Source: DASQFQ01 sp963805525 (GTDB taxonomy: Bacteria > Actinomycetota > Thermoleophilia > Solirubrobacterales > Solirubrobacteraceae). Taken from it: 64,000 nucleotides of DNA. Under the pieces are notes generated by a model. That model had not been told where the DNA came from. It ran no database searches and saw only the letters and a list, made by a program, of their open reading frames with translations. Within the stretch, counting starts at the first letter, position 1; each line of letters opens with the position of its first letter. Both the position numbers and the translations under genes were made by a program. Location of the stretch: the NCBI GenBank assembly GCA_963805525.1, contig CAWDUT010000007.1, forward strand, positions 434,001 through 498,000, read 5' to 3'. This document shows, in pieces, positions 62,178-64,000 of the stretch.

Positions 62178-63071
62178 ATGCCCCCCGCGAAGAAGCAGCC
62201 GCCCAAGCACCGCCAATGTGGCGTGCAGTCCGCCACCGAGCGGCTCTACGAGGAGGATCCGGCCCTCCGCGGCCGCCACCGCCGCATCGAGGACGAGTGC
62301 CAGAACCTGATCGAGAAGGGCTACGCCCAGCGCGTCTGGCGCAAGCTGAGCACGATCGAGGTGCTCGTCCACGTCGTCTCGAAGACCGACGAGGAGGACA
62401 TCTCCGACGAGCAGATCGAGAGCCAGATCGAGGTGCTCAACCAGGACTACCGCAAGACCAACGCCGACGCCGGCAAGGTCCCGGACCCGTGGGTGAGCCT
62501 CGCCGCGGACCCCAACATCACGTTCACCCTGGCCGACATCACGCGCACCACGACCACGGTCGACGAGTTCGGGACCGACGACGGCGTGAAGTCGAAGGCC
62601 GGCGGCGGCGTGCCGCCCAAGACGCCCGACAAGCTCCTCAACATCTGGGTCTGCAACCTCGGCGGCGGCCTGCTCGGCTACGCGCAGTTCCCCGGCGGCC
62701 CGGCCAAGACCGACGGCGTGGTGATCGTGTACACCGCGTTCGGCACCAAGGGCGTGGCCGCCGACCCGTTCAACCTTGGCCGCACCGCGACCCACGAGGT
62801 CGGCCACTACCTCAACCTGCGCCACATCTGGGGCGACACCAACGACTGCTCGGGCTCCGACCAGGTGTCCGACACCCCGCGCGCGATGGCGCCCAACTAC
62901 GGCAAGCCGGACTGGCCGCACATCTCGTGCAACAACGGCCCGAACGGCGACATGTTCATGGACTACATGGACTACGTCGACGACGCCGCGATGGTCATGT
63001 TCACCCAGGGCCAAGCCGCGCGCATGAACGCCACGCTGGCCGGCCCGCGCAAGAAGCTGGTCGGGGGCTGA
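62178..63071 (+). CDS. M43-like (pappalysin-type) zinc metalloprotease
   Basis: 297 residues. Metzincin zinc motif HEVGHYLNLRH (ligands H206, H210, H216; catalytic E207) followed by WGDTNDC and a Met-turn MDYMDYV. The N-terminal part starts CGVQSATERLYEEDP. Family members are normally secreted, yet no signal peptide is visible. GGAGG lies 10 bases before the ATG. It is followed by a small gene and, further on, a convergent gene. Confidence 0.87.
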   Translation: MPPAKKQPPKHRQCGVQSATERLYEEDPALRGRHRRIEDECQNLIEKGYAQRVWRKLSTIEVLVHVVSKTDEEDISDEQIESQIEVLNQDYRKTNADAGKVPDPWVSLAADPNITFTLADITRTTTTVDEFGTDDGVKSKAGGGVPPKTPDKLLNIWVCNLGGGLLGYAQFPGGPAKTDGVVIVYTAFGTKGVAADPFNLGRTATHEVGHYLNLRHIWGDTNDCSGSDQVSDTPRAMAPNYGKPDWPHISCNNGPNGDMFMDYMDYVDDAAMVMFTQGQAARMNATLAGPRKKLVGG

Positions 63072-63073
63072 CC

Positions 63074-63367
63074 ATGGTCGAGCGCGAGCGCCTCGCGGGC
63101 CGCTGGGTCCACTCCCACGAGGAGGACTCAGGCGACGAGCTGGTCTTCCGGCCCGCGGGCTACGCCTTCCCGCCCTCGCGCGGCCGCGAGGCGATCGAGC
63201 TGCATCCCGACGGCTCCTACGCCGGGAGCGTGCCCGGGCCGGTCGACAAGCCCGAGGCGACCGAGGGCGAGTGGACGCTGGAGGACGGCGGGCGGCTGCG
63301 GCTCGGCGACCGGGTGCTGGAGATCACCGAGGCGGCCGGCGACGTGCTCAAGGTCCGCCGCGCTTGA
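63074..63367 (+). CDS. Small protein of unknown function
   Basis: 97 residues, starting two bases after the metalloprotease stop, hence likely co-transcribed. The sequence GRWVHSHEEDSGDELVFRP, LHPDGSYAG, GEWTLEDGGRLRL resembles small beta-barrel (lipocalin-like) domains. It might be a partner or inhibitor of the protease; nothing direct supports this. Overlaps the convergent gene at 63348 by 20 bases. Confidence 0.6.
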   Translation: MVERERLAGRWVHSHEEDSGDELVFRPAGYAFPPSRGREAIELHPDGSYAGSVPGPVDKPEATEGEWTLEDGGRLRLGDRVLEITEAAGDVLKVRRA

Positions 63368-64000
63368 GGTGGCCGCGGATCCACGCGAAGACCTTGCCGA
63401 GGCCCTGCGCGACGGACTGCAGGACGGGGTGCTTGGCCTCGCCCACGGGGTCGAGCAGCGTCAGCGTCGACTCCGACGGCACCGGCGGATCGCCCGCGCT
63501 CGTGCTCGTGTAGACGTCGTAGTGCTTGGCCGGGTCGGTCGGGATGCGCGTGTTGAGCGTGCCGCTGCCGGTGTCCTCCAGCGAGAACGTGTAGGTGCGC
63601 GGCGGCACGCCGGCCTCGTCGCGTGAGTTGACCGTGACGATCAGCGAGCGCGGCGGCGGGTCGTGGGTCTCGAAGTCGAACGTGATCCGCATCCAGTCGC
63701 CGTTCCGCGTGATCGTCACCTCGGGCGCCTCGGCGGGCGTGCGCTGCTGCGGCGTGATCGCCTTGTCGAGCAGCGTGTCCGGCTGGCTCCACTGCGCCTT
63801 CGCGCCCGGGCCGGTGGGGCTCGGCTGCTGCAGCCCGCCGGGGAGCCGCGGCTGTGTGTCGCCCCAGCGCCCGCGCCAGCGCGCCCAGCCGGGCCCGTCG
63901 CCGTCGAGGATCTCGAGCGTCAGCTCCGGCGTCTTGCGCTTCCCGTCGGCGATGTCGTACCAGGCCTCCGTGGTGTGGAAGCCGGCCTCGAAGTAGGAGG
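63348..64000 (-). CDS. Vps62/DUF946-like protein, C-terminal part (5' end beyond window)
   Basis: The frame is open to the right edge. The edge-proximal part reads SYFEAGFHTTEAWYDIADGK and contains WARWRGRWGDTQ and QWSQPD, features of bacterial Vps62-like proteins as I recall them. The remaining C-terminus is beta-rich (ITFDFETHDPPPRSLIVTV, TYTFSLEDTGSGTLNTRI) and ends in a basic amphipathic stretch. Complete length and start unknown. Confidence 0.6.
   Translation of the reverse strand, partial: SYFEAGFHTTEAWYDIADGKRKTPELTLEILDGDGPGWARWRGRWGDTQPRLPGGLQQPSPTGPGAKAQWSQPDTLLDKAITPQQRTPAEAPEVTITRNGDWMRITFDFETHDPPPRSLIVTVNSRDEAGVPPRTYTFSLEDTGSGTLNTRIPTDPAKHYDVYTSTSAGDPPVPSESTLTLLDPVGEAKHPVLQSVAQGLGKVFAWIRGHLKRGGP

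Overview
The window is a high-GC (roughly 70% or more by eye), densely packed bacterial chromosome segment. Frequent GTG starts, ATGA/GTGA gene overlaps, an F420-type LLM oxidoreductase, actinobacterial-style CsoR/CadC metal sensors and two proteins carrying the LQRxAGN N-terminal motif suggest a soil actinomycete-like organism, most likely class Thermoleophilia (Solirubrobacterales). This placement is inference from gene content; no rRNA is present.

Layout. 1-9.5 kb is housekeeping: the 3' end of deoB, a lipoprotein metalloprotease, mutM, a glutaredoxin, recO, ppdK, dgt and dnaG, with a strongly paired leader segment just before dnaG. At 9.5-10.3 kb lie an HNH endonuclease with a LexA-like box at its start codon and tRNA-Asn. 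At 10.4-17.7 kb are a decayed sugar-ABC ATPase, a benzoylformate-decarboxylase-like enzyme, two GntR regulators, and a three-gene run encoding an alkyl-DHAP-synthase-like FAD enzyme, a PlsC acyltransferase and an extended SDR (possible ether-lipid module). 17.7-24 kb holds a peptidoglycan-binding/cysteine-peptidase-like protein, a propeller-like protein and the glycerol block glpF-glpK / glpD.

24-29.3 kb holds a TetR regulator with a promoter/operator array, an NTF2-like protein, and a tightly overlapping four-gene operon (DUF6282-type hydrolase, PIG-L/GalB-like hydratase, RraA-type aldolase, extradiol dioxygenase) preceded by a malate/lactate-dehydrogenase-like gene. This looks like an aromatic ring-cleavage pathway ending in pyruvate and oxaloacetate. 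29.3-42.6 kb is mixed: SDRs, a glycosyltransferase, an LLM oxidoreductase, a second HExxH protein, a GGDEF-EAL protein, a subtilase with Trp-rich tail repeats, a CAT-anticodon tRNA, a small gene with a perfect Shine-Dalgarno, a large secreted protein of unknown function and a methyltransferase.

42.7-53.7 kb is a metal-resistance island: nickel (NiCoT plus Fur-family regulator), copper (csoR, copZ, a secreted protein, copA), Cd/Pb-type (CadC-like sensor plus CDF exporter with Cys-rich tail) and arsenic (arsR, arsM, arsC, phosphoesterase), ending in two damaged membrane-protein genes (a frameshifted aquaporin and an N-terminally truncated MFS). 53.7-64 kb contains a GH19-like lysozyme with the LQRSAGN motif, a glutamine amidotransferase, secreted propeller-like proteins, a flavin dehydrogenase, greA, an MFS exporter, an M43-type metalloprotease and a gene running off the right edge. 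No CRISPR array, insertion sequence or replication origin was seen, and no gene-free stretch exceeds about 210 bases.
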